From: Apricaphanius iberus
Taxonomy: Eukaryota; Chordata; Actinopteri; Cyprinodontiformes; Aphaniidae
NCBI GenBank assembly: GCA_028564705.1
Contig: JAPXFQ010002758.1
Span: forward strand, 1,263,501 to 1,327,500
DNA: 64,000 nucleotides
Direction: 5' to 3'
Under the pieces are notes generated by a model. It was not told where the DNA came from and ran no database searches. It saw only the letters and a list, made by a program, of their open reading frames with translations. The translations under genes were made by a program, and so were the position numbers. Positions 12,839 through 26,300 of this stretch are shown one piece after another (the stretch's first letter is position 1; every line of letters starts with the position of its first letter).

Positions 12839-13296
12839 TTTAAAGTGACAGTGTGTAGTTTTTGCAGTACATCTTTGAAAATAGCCATTAAAATATTATG
12901 TAATAGTAATTACGTGAAGCACATTAATTGCAAAATATTGGCGATATTGTTAAATATGGGTATTAGATGATGTCTTTACTTCTACAAGAGCCCGGACGGA
13001 CAAAGCGTACCGAACAAGCCCGGTATTAAAACATTGATTTCCCTTCAAAATTCAAAAAAAGTTTCACCATAAATACATTTTTACCTCCTCGCTAGTTCCA
13101 AGCGATGAAGGAGAGACTGATGTGCTCGTCATGTTGCTGCAAATAAATAATTTCAGGGAATTGAGCGTTTAAAAACAGCACTAGTTGATACTCCGTTATT
13201 GAGTTTTTTACTTGAAGACACAGATACCGCACGCTTGTGAGAATTTAGGTATGCACTGCCCCCTACTGGCCGAAAATTACACACTGCGCCTTTAAA
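12839..13296. mobile_element. TIR element (MITE family A, copy 2)
   Basis: It has the same terminal repeats as 6015-6388 (left tttaaagtgacagtgtgtag, right acacactgcgcctttaaa) and a closely matching left third. It is about 84 bp longer because of an extra AT-rich segment and a ctagttccaagcgatgaagg block in the middle. It has no coding capacity and lies beside the hAT-like element, making a small cluster of insertions. Confidence 0.75.
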
Positions 13297-13612
13297 GAAA
13301 AAACTCATATCTTTTAGGGGCAAAATTAAAAACAGTAACACATTTATTGCAGAGATTTTCAACAGATCTTGTAACTTTCATATATGGCTATGTTAATATT
13401 TAACAGAACATTTAAAGTTATGATTAGGTCAGGGCCTACTTGCCATTTTGTAAAGCGCCTCCTCTAGATTTCTAAATACATTAGATTTCTTATTGGCCAA
13501 TTGCTCATTTCTTTTAATGCCTAATAACGCAGCTGGTGAGTGTTTGTCAAAATAGGGTATATTTTGTAAATAATTTTTCTGTTAAACGTTGACTTGGTGT
13601 TTTGTGTTTTAG

Positions 13613-13776
13613 AGCTGCATATGTACGGCAGCGGCAGACCCTCCAAACAACTCAGACCTTGCTCCGCTTATGTGGCAGTGGGTTCTCAGATTTACGGAGT
13701 TTCCTTCATCAGCTGACTGGGGCTTGGCAGGCTTTCAGGTCCCTGGTTTTGCAGCATTGCACACAGGTCTTTGCAG
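13613..13776 (+). CDS. coiled-coil gene, exon with Trp/Phe-rich helical module
   Basis: The acceptor is gtgttttgtgttttag and the donor is tttgcag|gtaaca. The 164-nt exon is phase 2 to phase 1 and encodes 54 residues beginning AAYVRQRQTLQTTQ, then GSGFSDLRSFLHQLTGAW and QAFRSLVLQHCTQVFA. Unlike the other exons it is low in charge and contains Trp, Phe, Cys and His in a regular amphipathic pattern, so it probably forms a packed helical segment rather than plain coiled coil. It joins the next exon as VFA-ALNEELRQ with the split codon G|CA. Confidence 0.85.
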
Positions 13777-15238
13777 GTAACACTTACTCATAAGCACACG
13801 CACGCACACAACCGCACATGCACCCACACACACACTCACACAAAGAAGAAATCAGACACTATGAGGCTATTTATTAAGGCAAAGCAGTGTGTTTTTTAAT
13901 GCAAATTGTCAGCTGAGTGGGAGCAGACAGAGAAAAGGAGGTAAGAAGACTTGAACAAATAATCTTTCAGCAGGAATAAATATTAGTTTAACTGTTGCAC
14001 AGGCTGTTAAGAGATTAATGGTGTGACTCTTTGCGGGTTTAGACTTAAGACGTACCTCCCATTTGGCAAGAAGGCGTATGTTTTCATAGGTGCATTTGTG
14101 TAATAACTATAAAGAAGGAAATTAATTAGAGATTGTAGTTAAAAGACCGTGACTGTAGTGTGTATATATGTATGTGTGTTGGGTTTGTTTAATGTTGACA
14201 GTGAATGCCTCAAGGAGCGCTAACCTCCAACTCACCTCATGGGTGTGTCTTTTTCTCTCTGCTACATGCTCTAAACAGCTGCCACTTGTGTGTGACTTTA
14301 TGTGTGTGTGTGAGATTGCATGTTTGTATGATAGCATAACACACACAAGCGAAAAAGGCTTGAAAGAGCTTGAAGGAGGAAGAGGAACCTAAAGTAAGTA
14401 GTCAGTGTTTGTATTGATGCCATCTGAGTATGCGTTTGCTCTGTGGCAGGATCATGGAAGCAGCTGCTGCACATACTAACGGATACAATAAAATACACAC
14501 GGAGAATTGAGCACACATGCAAACACACACAGTAACACACTTTGAAATTCACCAGTGTCTCTCATGCAGCAAAGTATCCCTAAAACATGATGCTGCAATC
14601 TGGGAACTTCCCAGTTGGGCTGGTGTTTTCAGGCTTGTATGCTTCCCTCTTTTTCCTCTAAATTTAGCAATGGTGATTATGGCCAAACAGTTCGATTTTT
14701 CCTTGTTCAAGTGTGTATTTGCTAACTATAACGTGGCTTTTTATGCTGATTTTGGAGTAAAGTCTTCTTAAACTCTGTGCAACCTTTCCACTCTTCCCGG
14801 TATATGACTTGTTTCTCTGTGGATAATGACTCTTGTCAGCTTTACTTTACTCTCTAGCTTTTGTTTCTGGGGAAGAGACATATTCCACCCAAGTAAATTC
14901 ATGTCTGGGACAATAATTCTGTTTCCTTCCTTTGTGTTAAAATGACTGGAGGTTCCAGAACAGAACAACTTGGCACAGTAAGATATTTGGAAGTTGTACC
15001 CAAGGATGGAGACTGACGAAGAACAAAAGATATCTGCAAATAGTTAACCATGCAAAGTCTTGACATCATCATCTGTTTTTTTTTCTTTTCAAATGCTTAA
15101 AGCCATACTAATCTTAGTGTATGAAAACTACACTATAAAAAAGAACTCTAAATAATATCTTAATTCCTTATTGTCAAATTTTGCAAACAGAAAAAATTGA
15201 AATCTAACTGACCAAAAACAAAAAACATTTTAGTCTGA

Positions 15239-15761
15239 TTTAAAGGGGAAGTTGCAAACATGCAAACTTCAACATGTTACGCGTTTGCGTGTTTCCACAT
15301 TTTACAAACATGATGACCAAGTGCACTAAGTTCAGCTTCCACAGACTCCTTTCAGCAAACTGCTAATACTACAGCTGCAATGGCGGACTGCTGCTACGTC
15401 ACAGAAGTCACCGGCTAGCGTAAGTTGGGATCGTTTGAATTAAAAGCCTGTAAAAAAAAAAAAAAAAAAAACAGTAGCAAAGAACCTCGAGATGCTCAGA
15501 ACTCACAGGGGAATAGTGCTAGAGATTAATAACAAAACATTGATGAAATAAAGGAGTTTTGTTGCAGATAATGCCTTATTTGGAGGCTGCATGTTGGTTG
15601 CCCCAACATTATATGGCTATACACTGATCGCAAATGGTTAAATGGTTATAAACTTCTACCGAAGGACTCCAAGTAGCTCGAAACTTATCTGGGTGAGTGA
15701 ATGCACATAATGGATGCCATAAATAAAGTGTAGGTTGCAAAAAAAAAAAACTCCCTTTTAA
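15239..15761. mobile_element. TIR element (MITE family B, copy 2)
   Basis: The left end tttaaaggggaagttgc and the right end ctcccttttaa are inverted repeats. The right half matches 9518-10243 directly (aacaaaacat, gataatgccttatt, actgatcgcaa, ataaacttct). The left-central block (gcgtttgcgtgtttccaca, agttcagcttccacag) matches it only as the reverse complement. A run of about 20 A lies near 15450-15470. Confidence 0.65.
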
Positions 15762-17894
15762 TGTCAAACAGTGAAAAAAAGGTTATGCATCTTTTTTAAC
15801 AGTATATGTAAATATTTGGTTTTAACTGTTTACAGCATAGCTTATATAGTCCGGATCCTCTCAAACACTTGAATATTAGTTAGGATACTTTATCTCACAC
15901 TGAGCAGTGCACAGTTGTGCAGCTAAATGCAATACAAATATTACCTGCATCAAGTAATATTTTGATCCAAAAACACAGTATTTATAATTGATCTCAAAGA
16001 GTTGACAGTAACTTTAAACAGCAGTAGGTAGAATCGTAATCATAGAATCATATTGTGGAGATTTACAAACTGCAATCAATTAGACTTTCTTTTAAATATT
16101 GCTTCTCTATTTCCTGCCTAATTATGATTAGAAATGCCTCAGTAGAAAGGAAGAAAGAAGTAAAACAAGGTAACAAGTTGAAGCCAATGTCACCCGACAT
16201 TTTATAGCAAAAAGCAGCCAGTAAACAAATACTGTGATTTTTAGCTTAGAATGACCAAGCAATGGAATATTCAGATTTATTTCTGCACATACTTTAACCC
16301 ATAACAACATTGCAACAAAAAAAATCAATGTTATTTAAAAAGATAATCGCAAACAATATGCTTGTAAAATGATATATGAATTGGTTTGCTGCTAAACAGT
16401 GCTGTCTGTCAGTGTCCCACATTTACTGTACACCCAAGCAACAGTTGGAGGGAGCAGGGTTGGAAAAAATGGGCTGCGAGGAGCATAACGAGGTTGGCTA
16501 ATACGCACGGATGAATGTGGTTTATGATTAGATGGGGAAGAACAGGGAGGAGATGACAGATCAAGCCTGAGGGCGGTGGAGTTTTACACAGAACGAAACA
16601 AAGACAGCCAATGAGATGACGGCAAAGTGAAGACACAAACTGAGTTCATTCTATGCAGTTGTCAGCAAACAAGTCGTGTAGTTTGACGTAAAAGTAGCTT
16701 TCAAAGAGGTTTGACAGTGAGAGTTTTTCTTCTTTTTTTTTCATTTTGTGAAGTAGAGGAAATGTTAAAATGATTTTAGTTAGTGGGCTGAATGTGTGTA
16801 GCCCTATGTGTATGTGTGTATGCGCGGGTGTGTATGTGTGTGTTTGTGTGCTCGCATTCAAGTGTGTTTGACCGATCCATGAACCAGAGCCATCTGCCAA
16901 CACGCAGGACCGTCCAAAGACTACTGTATAAGGTATCCATTTCCCTGGGAGCCAGTCTTGTGCATGTGTGAGTTTATGGTACCAAAATAAAAATGTCACA
17001 TATATCCTCACAGACAGAGGGCAGCTAAGTGAGACGTTTTTTCATTGCATCACCTCCCTGTACATAGCTTCTTTCAATTGCCTTAGCCATATATAGTATA
17101 TGTCAGAGTCTAGATTTAACAAATACGTAGTTTAGTGTTATATGTGTAATATATAAACCTTATAGTTCTAGGATGAGGCTAGTTAAGCAAATGCAGTCTT
17201 TAGGCTGAGACAGTTACACTCCAGGATTCAGGTCTCTACTCTGGTATTATTATTTGACATAGTTCCACAAACTGCTGTTGTTCAGGAGCTGCTGTACTTT
17301 TATTACACATAATAAACTAGGCAGACACCCAAAAGAGGCTGCGGTACCTAAAAAACGGAGAATGTGATATTATAGTCATGTCGAGTCTCATAAAAATTCC
17401 AGAGTCCAACTGTGTGCTTGTGTTTATAGATATCTGTAAAGGTAGCCACTTGCTGTTGGTATGTCTGGCTATGTTAATTACTGTTACTTAGCTCTCCTTA
17501 TAGCTCATTGCATCACATTGTGTAAACCCTATAGGGACAGTGAGTGTGCCTCTGTCATTTTAATTCTGGTAAATAAACATTCACATATGTACAGTATTCA
17601 GTACTTTGTGAAAACATTTTCCTTAGTAAAAACATTTTTAAGATGTCTCCCATATGGAGAAAGTAATCACACACATTGCACAGGTATGATTTTGATCCAT
17701 TCTTCAGATCTTAAAGGTTCTGGAAGTCTTTTTTATGCACCCTGATCTTCATTTATTTCCATTCAATTTAAATTGATACAATTCAGGTAAATGATCGGGG
17801 CATTTTATTTTATTTCCTTAAAGGCAATTAGGAATTTCAGTGGCCTCATATGACCAGACTGTTATGTCCCAGTATCGTACTAGCTTGTCCACAT

Positions 17895-17966
17895 CTTCTG
17901 CCTTGAGTTGTCATCCGTTGGGATTTGGTGCTATATAAATAAACTGAAATGCATTTAATTGAATTC
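17895..17966 (+). repeat. LINE/SINE 3'-tail-like fragment
   Basis: The sequence tttggtgctatataaataaactgaa followed by atttaattgaattc resembles the common fish L2-type tail ending in a GGTGCTATATAAATAAA motif with a short A/T-rich tandem end. No coding part remains next to it. Confidence 0.4.
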
Positions 17967-19984
17967 TTCAGCAGACTTTAGACAAGTTTCAGAATGTGTT
18001 GTTTTCTTTGACAGTGAAGTTTTGTGCAGTGAGAAGGCATAGAAACCATCGCAGCTGAGTGTATTATTTGTTTTATTCTCATCTCTGGATTATCGGTCTG
18101 ACGGTGAACGTTGGGTCATGCAGTAGTTGACACATGCAGCTGTAACCATTTCCATTAGAAGGTTTGCAGCAACAAGCCTTCTTATTGTTTTGAAGGACTA
18201 TTTGCTGTACCACTTGCACAGTTGTTCCATCTCTGCAACACTTTGATAATGAGAAACCTTTTTATAGGCTAACAGTTAACAGTAAATCAGATAATATTGA
18301 TCTGCATATACCATAAAAAATGCACACTTTTCTTAATGTATTCCCTTCGTATTTTGTGTTCATGCACATCATCACACATAACTTAACTTTGGGCTAATTT
18401 GATTAACTTTTTTGTGTCAATTTTATGCCACTAGACGTATTTAAACTGAGAAAAACATACATTTATTTTGATAGACTGTATGAATTGTTTCTTGCTTGAG
18501 TGACAAGTAATCTCAACTGATATCAAGTACAAACTTGACAGGATCTAGTTAAAGCTTCCTGCTGCAACTCTTTAACTGAAAAGGCATGAGTGTTGCATGT
18601 TTGAAGAAAATGTGTTTGAAGCTCCAAAAGCCTTACGCAGCGTGAGTCCAAATGCTGCAAAGTACACCAGGCAATTAAACTGTCAGCCACAGCTGTCACT
18701 CACTGGCAACATCAGAGCTTTTCACTGCCCCATTACTGTTATTTAATCCTATTAATGAAGCAATAATTTTCTAAAGTGACCATCAAAAGTGTGTCCGTGT
18801 TTATTTTTTTCCAACGCGGTATGTCGCGGCTGTTGTGAAGCCGTCTTTCACCTCTTAAGCTCTGGCAAATTGTTGATTCTTATGGAATAGTTTGTACACG
18901 TGTTCTAAGGTCTACGACAAGAATTATAATTTTTTTTGACTAAAAGCAATGCAGAGAAACGCCACTACAGTTAGGGTAAAAAAAAGAAAATACACAGATT
19001 TTTGTTTATAATTGGACATGTCAAAGGATTCTGCAGTATATGCTGTGCAGAAATTCTATCCAGGCTGAAGATTAATTTTCATTTCTTAATCTTAATCTCT
19101 CACAAACACAATCAGAATGCCTTCTGTATTAAATTAAACCTGATGGGGCCAATAAATAACAAACACACTCAGCAGTCAGATGTTTGTAGTTTTCAAAGAC
19201 TCGGTTTGTCTGCAGACCAAGTTAGCAACATTATTGTTGGTTTATTAGCTTTTTCACTTTGCCAAATGAACTTTTGACTTTTTGGGGTGACATATTAACA
19301 TACTGGTAGAGCTGCACCAAGAAGCCTTTAAACAAGAACACTTCCGGTTTCCTGAAAAAAAAAATCTGTCTTGCTTTCATCTTGGTAAGTAAAAATAGTG
19401 AGACTGTGAAGTCTGAGGTGTGTGTTTTCCCACACTTGAGGTTTGATTTAAATAATCAATTTTAGAACCTGGTAAAAACGAGACCACTTAAGTAAATAAT
19501 AAAAAGGACAGAGGGTGTATTTTCTTTTAAGGATGTCTGTAATTATGGTAGTAAGTTTGGTAATCAGTGTTGTGCATTTTCATTTTCTTCTGCACTTTGC
19601 ATCTTCTATCTAGTATTTTGGTTTGAGATATTCCATCAATATGTCTGAAAGGGGTTTCTGTAAATATAAGTATGCTATATAGCAACTGCTGCTGTGTAAA
19701 TATCAATTTCAAAGCTGTCACATTAAATTAGTTGCTGTCAGCCTGTTAGTTGCAGTAATTGTTACTTTAATGAAGTTGCCTCATGTGTTACTGTTTATCA
19801 CCGAGAAGCAAATGAGAATTTAAGGTAGCTTTAATATCAAACCCTATTTCCTCTGTCAACTATTCACACAAGTTCTGCTTTTTTGGCATTTCTGTACAGT
19901 GTGCATTTGTGTGCCTCTACAAGTGTCTTTTTATCAAGGTGATTAAAGAAAGCTTTTCTTTGTTCATTCACTCTTATATTTTTT

Positions 19985-20002
19985 GTGTGTGTGTGTGTGT
20001 GT
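19985..20002. repeat. (GT)n microsatellite
   Basis: Nine or so consecutive GT units form a short intronic dinucleotide repeat. Confidence 0.85.
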
Positions 20003-22338
20003 ATTTTTGAGTCTGAGTGAGCGAGCGTGATGCTTTACCCCGGTTGGACCTTGCCATGTCACGACGACCAGAAAGCAATTATCGTTGTATTGCCGGTTTG
20101 AGTAGGACCTCCTACACTCCTCTCTTCCTGCGGGGAGAAATAGAGTGAGTGAAAGGCAAGATGAGAAAGCCAAGTGAGAGGGTGAGAGAGAAAGAAAAAC
20201 AATGAGCCACAGAAAGAGAACTGAATATGAAAGACGGACTCAAACGGGAAAGAAGAGTGAAAAATGCGATGAGGGCGAGCAAGCAAAACAAAGACTTGGA
20301 GGGAGAAAATGTCAGGCTGACATTGCTGGATCGTTGAGTGCTCTCCAGGACCCCAGCCACTGTGCCCCGCTGCAGCTCTCAGAAGGGCCCTCACAGACAA
20401 TTCTTCCAGTGTACTGCAGACCCATACGCACACGTTTACAAACACATACTTCTACAGGTAGATCCAGTTTGGTTCTAAGGGTAGTTTCTGAAATAACTGA
20501 TGCAGACTACATTCCAATTACATTTAAACGCTAATTCTATACATTTATTTTAGTATTGATCAAATGTTAATTCTAAACATATTTCAAAGGATAGTATATA
20601 ATTAACAATTAGGTTGTTGGTAATACAGAAACTTGCAAAATGATTCACCTTGACCGCAATCTGTCCCATCACAACCAGAAGCCTACAGTATCTGTTAGAA
20701 CAATACAGTGTATGACATATACTGTTTTCAGATAAATAAAAAATCTCCAGAGTGTGGTTTAAAAATGTATTTAGAACTCTTTTACTTATATATGCTTAAA
20801 TAAAAATACAATACATTGCGACCAATTACCTTAATCAGTTGGATTAATGAGTTCACCTATATTTAGGTTAAGGTTAGTATAAATCCAGCTATTCTGTTTA
20901 GGCCAATCATGCAGGAAGAGCATGAAATAGATAGACACTGGTTGGAGCTTCACATTTAGACGAGACAAAAAAACAAAAACAAAACACAGTGGAGAATAAT
21001 GGATCAAAGCAAATCAATATAGAACAATAGCTCCGTCAAGGTACAGAACTAAATATAACTTCTGTTATGATCTGTTACAAGACTTTTGTCTACAGTGAGA
21101 CACCAACAAATATGTCTGAACTTGAGCTATTTTGCAAAGTTAATTAGGGAAAAGTTTCAGTCTCTAGATGTGCAAAGCCAATAGACATATGTCAAAAACC
21201 ATGAGACCACCCTAAAAAAAGTTCAAGGAGGATGAATACGGCACTGTAAGGCACTGTATATTTCTGTTTTTTGTTTTTCTTTTACTACTGTTTGGCAAAT
21301 TTGTGCATCAAAACAAAAAACATTGCTGTGGTCAAGTATTCTAATGACACAATTAAAGCACAAATGCTTCTCCCATGTATTTAAAAATGTCACATTTATT
21401 AATTTATGTTAAAATTATGACTTTAGAAATATTCATTTTAAAGTCCAATTTATGTAAGTATGTAACTTTATTAAGCACCTTTTACAGAAAAAAATCGAAA
21501 GTGCTGGGGAGTATTTTTTTATTATTTTCACTGGGCAGTATTTTTTTTTTGCTTTCAGAAAAACTTGATCCAGAACTGAATTACACACCAAAATTTAAAG
21601 GCTAATATGAAATAGATTTTAATTAACTATCTAAGTCAAGTAACTTAGTATTATGTTGATTATGAATGAAAATGCTGACAGGGGGTTCCTGTTTTTGTAA
21701 ATCATAAAATAAGGAATTGGTCCAGTAAGTAAATGTGCTCTCCAGGTGATATTATCCAAGATGATTATGATGTGTCTCAAGTTATTCACTATCCAGATTT
21801 GAAAGTCCGATGCTATCCAATATTGCCTGGAGCTGTGGGAAGCTCAGAGCCACGGTCTGAAAAGCTGCTGGTCTCATTTAAATTGGAAATAGAACATCAG
21901 AGCATTTCTTGCAGGTTTGCTGTTACAACAAATGCGTCTGCTGGCCTAAAAAGCAGCTACAACTCACATTTCACTATAGCAGGAACTGTTGCCTGGGATC
22001 CTATTGGCCTCTCGCGGTCCACTTAGTTTTAATAAGTGTTTATTTTAATTTTTGTTCATGGTTTATCTGATCAACTTTACATATTTCCTGGATAGTGTTT
22101 AGCTTCTCACTGTATCATAGCTGTAAGTAAAAGAAGAAACCAGTAACATTACTAAGAATCCATCAATTATAAAGTACTTATATTGTTAAAGATTTCTTTG
22201 CTGTTGATCCTTTGTCACACTCACATATACATCTCAGTAAATTAGAATATGCATTCCAATGAGAATTATTTTTCAGACTAAAACTGTGTTTTGAAAAGAA
22301 GCTTTACGCACGTATAAACATTCCTGTACTAAAGATGC

Positions 22339-22602
22339 TGTCATGGTTAGACGGATGGATCCAGAAGCAGAGATGTCTTAGAGAAAATTGATTAACATTA
22401 ATTAGAAGACCCACTAACTAATCTTAGGAGGACAGCGCCTAAACCACAGTGGAAGGGTTGGTAAGACGAGGATCTGACAGAGGAGAGGAGAGACACTGGA
22501 GTATTTAAAGGACAGAGCAAAAATGGGAAGACAAACGAGAGAAAACAGGAACAAGCTGATAATAATTAAGCGATGTGGATAGGCAGAAGTCACACTGTGA
22601 CA
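22339..22602. mobile_element. possible solo-LTR-like or TIR segment
   Basis: The segment begins TGTCATGGTTAGACGG and ends CACACTGTGACA, so the outermost bases are TGTCA...TGACA. The flanks are gatgc on the left and gaagc on the right, a 4-of-5 match that could be a target duplication. The interior is purine-rich (cagaggagaggagagac, gagaaaacaggaacaag) and non-coding. It could equally be a small TIR element. Confidence 0.3.
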
Positions 22603-23304
22603 GAAGCGTTTTTTTTTCATCTGATGTATCATTCTAATCCTAAAAGTTATGTTTCCATTAGCTATGTGAATTGAGTTACCTAAATGAAAATAAATGAATG
22701 TTTGTAATTTATTAAGATGCACCATAAATGAACATTTCACATCAGAGTACCATCAGGGAATTGCAATAATTATCAATCAGTCTCTTATATGGTTGCAGAG
22801 ATGTTCTACTGCTCTTTTTTGCTGCTTTTTCTTTATTTCTTATAAGGGTACATTGGAGACTTCTCAAGCAACAGCCTATTGAAGGTCATGCCACTGTCAT
22901 CTCCAGCTAGTTTAAGTCTGGACTTCGACGACGTTGACCTATTCAGAGTGTCTTTGATGGTGTGCTAAGGATCATCGTCCAGTTAGATAACTTAAGAGGG
23001 CTTGACTTTAAACCACCAGCTGATAGCTGGACATTCTCCTATAGGATTTTCTTCTAGAGAAAATGGTTCTATGCATCATCGGAGGTCATCCAGGTCTTTT
23101 AAGAGCAAAGCAGGACCGAACCATCTCATTATGTTTGATCTACTTTGTTTATTTAATAAATGGCAATACCACCTTAGAAACTGTACCTTTATATTCTCTC
23201 TTATGCATCTCTTTTGCTGTTGTAGCCTCTGTGAGGAGTTTGACATCAGTTCAGCTGTGAAATGCTTTTCCTCATGGCGAGTAATTCTCTTTGTGTGTGA
23301 ACAG

Positions 23305-23386
23305 CACTGAATGAGGAGCTGCGGCAATCCGCTGTGGAGCTTCAGAAAACGAAAGAAGAAAAAGAACACCTAGCTCAGCAGCTGAT
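23305..23386 (+). CDS. coiled-coil gene, exon (LNEELRQSAVELQ)
   Basis: The acceptor is tttgtgtgtgaacag and the donor is ctgat|gtaagt, a near-ideal donor. The 82-nt exon is phase 1 to phase 2 and encodes ALNEELRQSAVELQKTKEEK then EHLAQQL, a clear heptad-patterned coiled coil. The codon AT|G completes as Met with the next exon. The acceptor's pyrimidine tract is weak, being GT-rich. It directly continues the helical exon 13613-13776. Confidence 0.85.
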
Positions 23387-26300
23387 GTAAGTGTCTACCT
23401 AATGTGGCAAAGCAAACATCCCTCTCGCAAAAAACATGAAAACACATGCCTATATGGAGACGCAGGTGGTTGGTGGTATTTGGAAAATGCTGGGTGAAGA
23501 ACAGGTCACTGCTGGGCTCGGTTCTCTTTGTAATTTCCCTTGGCCAATCAGGACCATCTGTAGAGCTGACACCACCCGAACCAGGAAATGCTCTCGTTCC
23601 ACACACCGGGGCAGCTAAACTGCAACAACAGATTATTTGATTTACATTAGGTAGATATGTTACAAACACCGCAGTACCTGACTGGTGAGTTCTCCATTTG
23701 TGCGTGTGCACAGTGATCAACTGTTTTCTTCGGGGTTTTGCCGAAATGCAGCCTCTTTATTGTATTATGAGGGCTATTTCCTGGAAATTCATGGTTATGA
23801 TGTAGCACAATCCCAACCAATATTAGTTTCAACTTTAATTACTGAAATAAAATAGCTTTTCCACTATATTCTATTTTTTTGAGTTTGACCTGTGTTTGAG
23901 TTTTAGTGTTAGTGATAGGTCTCTTTGAGGGACTTTGCTGTCTGTCCTGAGGGATCGCCTTTTTATGTGGACACAAACACATTTGTGATTTGCTTTCATA
24001 ATTTCTTTGTGATGACCTCAAAAGGTTATCCTCTCTATATCTAATAATTGCAGACAGTAGAGACTTTATAATTTCACAACAGAAAACAACAAAGCACCGC
24101 TGAACCTAAACAGATTTTGTTACTAATCTTTGATCAGACATCAAGAAATACAACACACACAAAAAAATTACAACAGCTAGCTATTGTTGTGGAGCGGTAA
24201 AAGGCAGTAAAAGGTTGGTTTTGCAACAATTTTTGGTTCTTCCTTAAATTTGGTTCTGGGCAATACATGAGTTTTTTCAAGTGTTTACGTCCTTAATTTA
24301 TAGTGTAATTTTTATGCATTAGCAAATCCTTCAAACCTTCTGATGATGAAATCATTCATAGCATTTAAAAAATGAACTGTTTAAAAAGGTCTGCACATGC
24401 TTGCAAGGATACACAAACACTCCCCGACACATATAGGGGAGTAATTGTTAAATGATCATTCTTCCTGATAACCACCACTTTAAAGATCTTCATGACCTGA
24501 CAGTATAAAGATGCAAAATAATGTTTTACTTAATGTTTCATCCTTTTCCAAAGAGTACCACTGGACAGAAAACATTTTAAAAAGGTGTTTGTATGTAACA
24601 TTTGCAAGGAATCATTATCAGTCATAGCATGTAATCCAGCCTGATAAATTTAATATTTTTCTGTAAACTCTCTTAGCCTTTCACTTGTTTAGACAAAGAG
24701 ATGTTCAAAACAGACAGTAAAGGAGGGTGGTATAAACTGGCATTTAGGAACACATATACCTTATTGTACACAAGGTAATTGAGATCCTCAGCAGTTTATT
24801 GCAGCTCTTTTAATAGAAACACTTCTAAATGCGTTTTTTTTTTTTTTTTTTTTGTAGAATAATGCAGCATAAATGTCACATTTAAAGGTGAAAAACATGT
24901 AAAATTATTTATATGTCCCCTTTTTCAAATGGCATGAGCCTGGCATCTTTGTAGGGATTATTTAGACTTTAAAGATCCGCTGAATGATCCCCAAAAAAGT
25001 GCTTATGTCTACTGCATCACAAGCTGTTCTGATCTGCTCACTATAGTTTTAAACTTACATTGCTGTTTGGGTTGAGTTTTATTGTTTACCTAATTATATA
25101 GATTTGAATCCAAAAGTAGGCTACTGTCTTAGCAGAAATGACCTCCTGGCTGTTTGCGTGATACAGGTCGTACTATGTAATTCTGACTCAAATGGAGTTT
25201 CTTATTGAATCTGAACATTCATCTAGTAAAGGGATCAGAGCTGAGACCAGGAGGAAGGAAAGGATGCTTGAACTCTCACGCGATTCACACATATGGACAT
25301 ACATATGCTTTAGGGAGTGCATGCCTGGAGGCCATGTTCCATGATGATTTCTGTGTGGATAAGTACACACATGGGTTGAAGACATAGATTTTATTAAATA
25401 CTAAGAAGAGCATTTGCTAGTTTGTGATAATGAATTTAGTGAGAGGAAAAAAAGGGTTGACATTTAACAGACCAATACTATGTATGTAACTTGGATCTGA
25501 TATGTAAGATGTTGTCTGTAGAGTTGATAGGAGGGAAAAGGGGTAAAATGTAAGGGTGTGAATATTAAAAAAACTGTACTTTGCATGTATTGCTGATGGC
25601 ATAAGTCCACTTTACCAAGCCAGCCTGATTGGGCCATTTTTGTGGCCATTTCAGGAACTGACCGAGAACCTGCCTTGGGATAAGTATTCGGAAACGGCCA
25701 GGTAGAGAGTCTTTTGATGCTAATCAGTGATGCTACTCATTGCTGAGACAGTCGTAATATCCTGACATCTTAGAAAATTCCTAAAAGGCCAAATTTGCCT
25801 GGAGACTCATTCGCTAAACTAGTGGACTAGCTGATTTAGGCAATCAGATAAAGGTCCAGTAAAATTACCCTGAAGTTCCCCTAGTGGAAGCACGCCTAAC
25901 ATCAGAATTGGACTAAACTGAACTCCTGTTACCTGTGGTAGGTCTACATGAAAATGGGTACAGTATGGCCTGCTGCAGCTTTGTGACTGTCTGTTTCATG
26001 TGATCTGTATTCAACCAGCTGGGATGCTAGTCACTGATTTTTCGCAACATATAAAACAAAGCATAGAGTTTGTTAGGTAGTTTCTTTGTGTTTAGGTCAT
26101 AATACAATTAGCTGGAAAAATATTGCAGTATGTTATGAGACACATTTTCAATGACTCAGTGAATGCTAGGATTAGCACTTCAGTAAAGTGCTCTCTATTA
26201 AAACATAATCTACTAAAGCAAGATAAGGGTTTATTGAAGACTATATGTTTTTGTGTTGGGTCAGATTTATTTTTTAACTCAAATAATTGCCATTACTGTA

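Larger units (their letters stand above)
10805..13612 (+). other. intron with hAT-like element and MITE
   Basis: This 2.8 kb intron has canonical gtaaag...tttag ends. It contains a hAT-like element (about 11913-12763) and MITE family A copy 2 (12839-13296). Purine-rich DNA (agagagag, gagaga) fills about 10990-11220. No internal exon is supported. Confidence 0.7.
13777..23304 (+). other. intron, 9.5 kb
   Basis: The ends are gtaaca and gtgtgaacag. The intron holds CA-rich repeats just after the donor, MITE family B copy 2 (15239-15761), a LINE-tail-like piece (17895-17966), a GT microsatellite (19985-20002), a purine-rich tract (about 20120-20300) and an LTR-like segment (22339-22602). An isolated 97-codon ORF at 21733-22026 has no recognisable domain. 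Confidence 0.65.

Noticed and set aside
20059..20534. Overlapping ORFs of 82-128 codons on both strands
   Set aside because: The region is a purine-rich tract, which leaves stops rare on both strands. There is no domain and no phase link to the gene.
23370..23720. 116-codon minus-strand ORF next to exon 23305-23386
   Set aside because: It partly overlaps the antisense of a confident exon, and its composition looks random.
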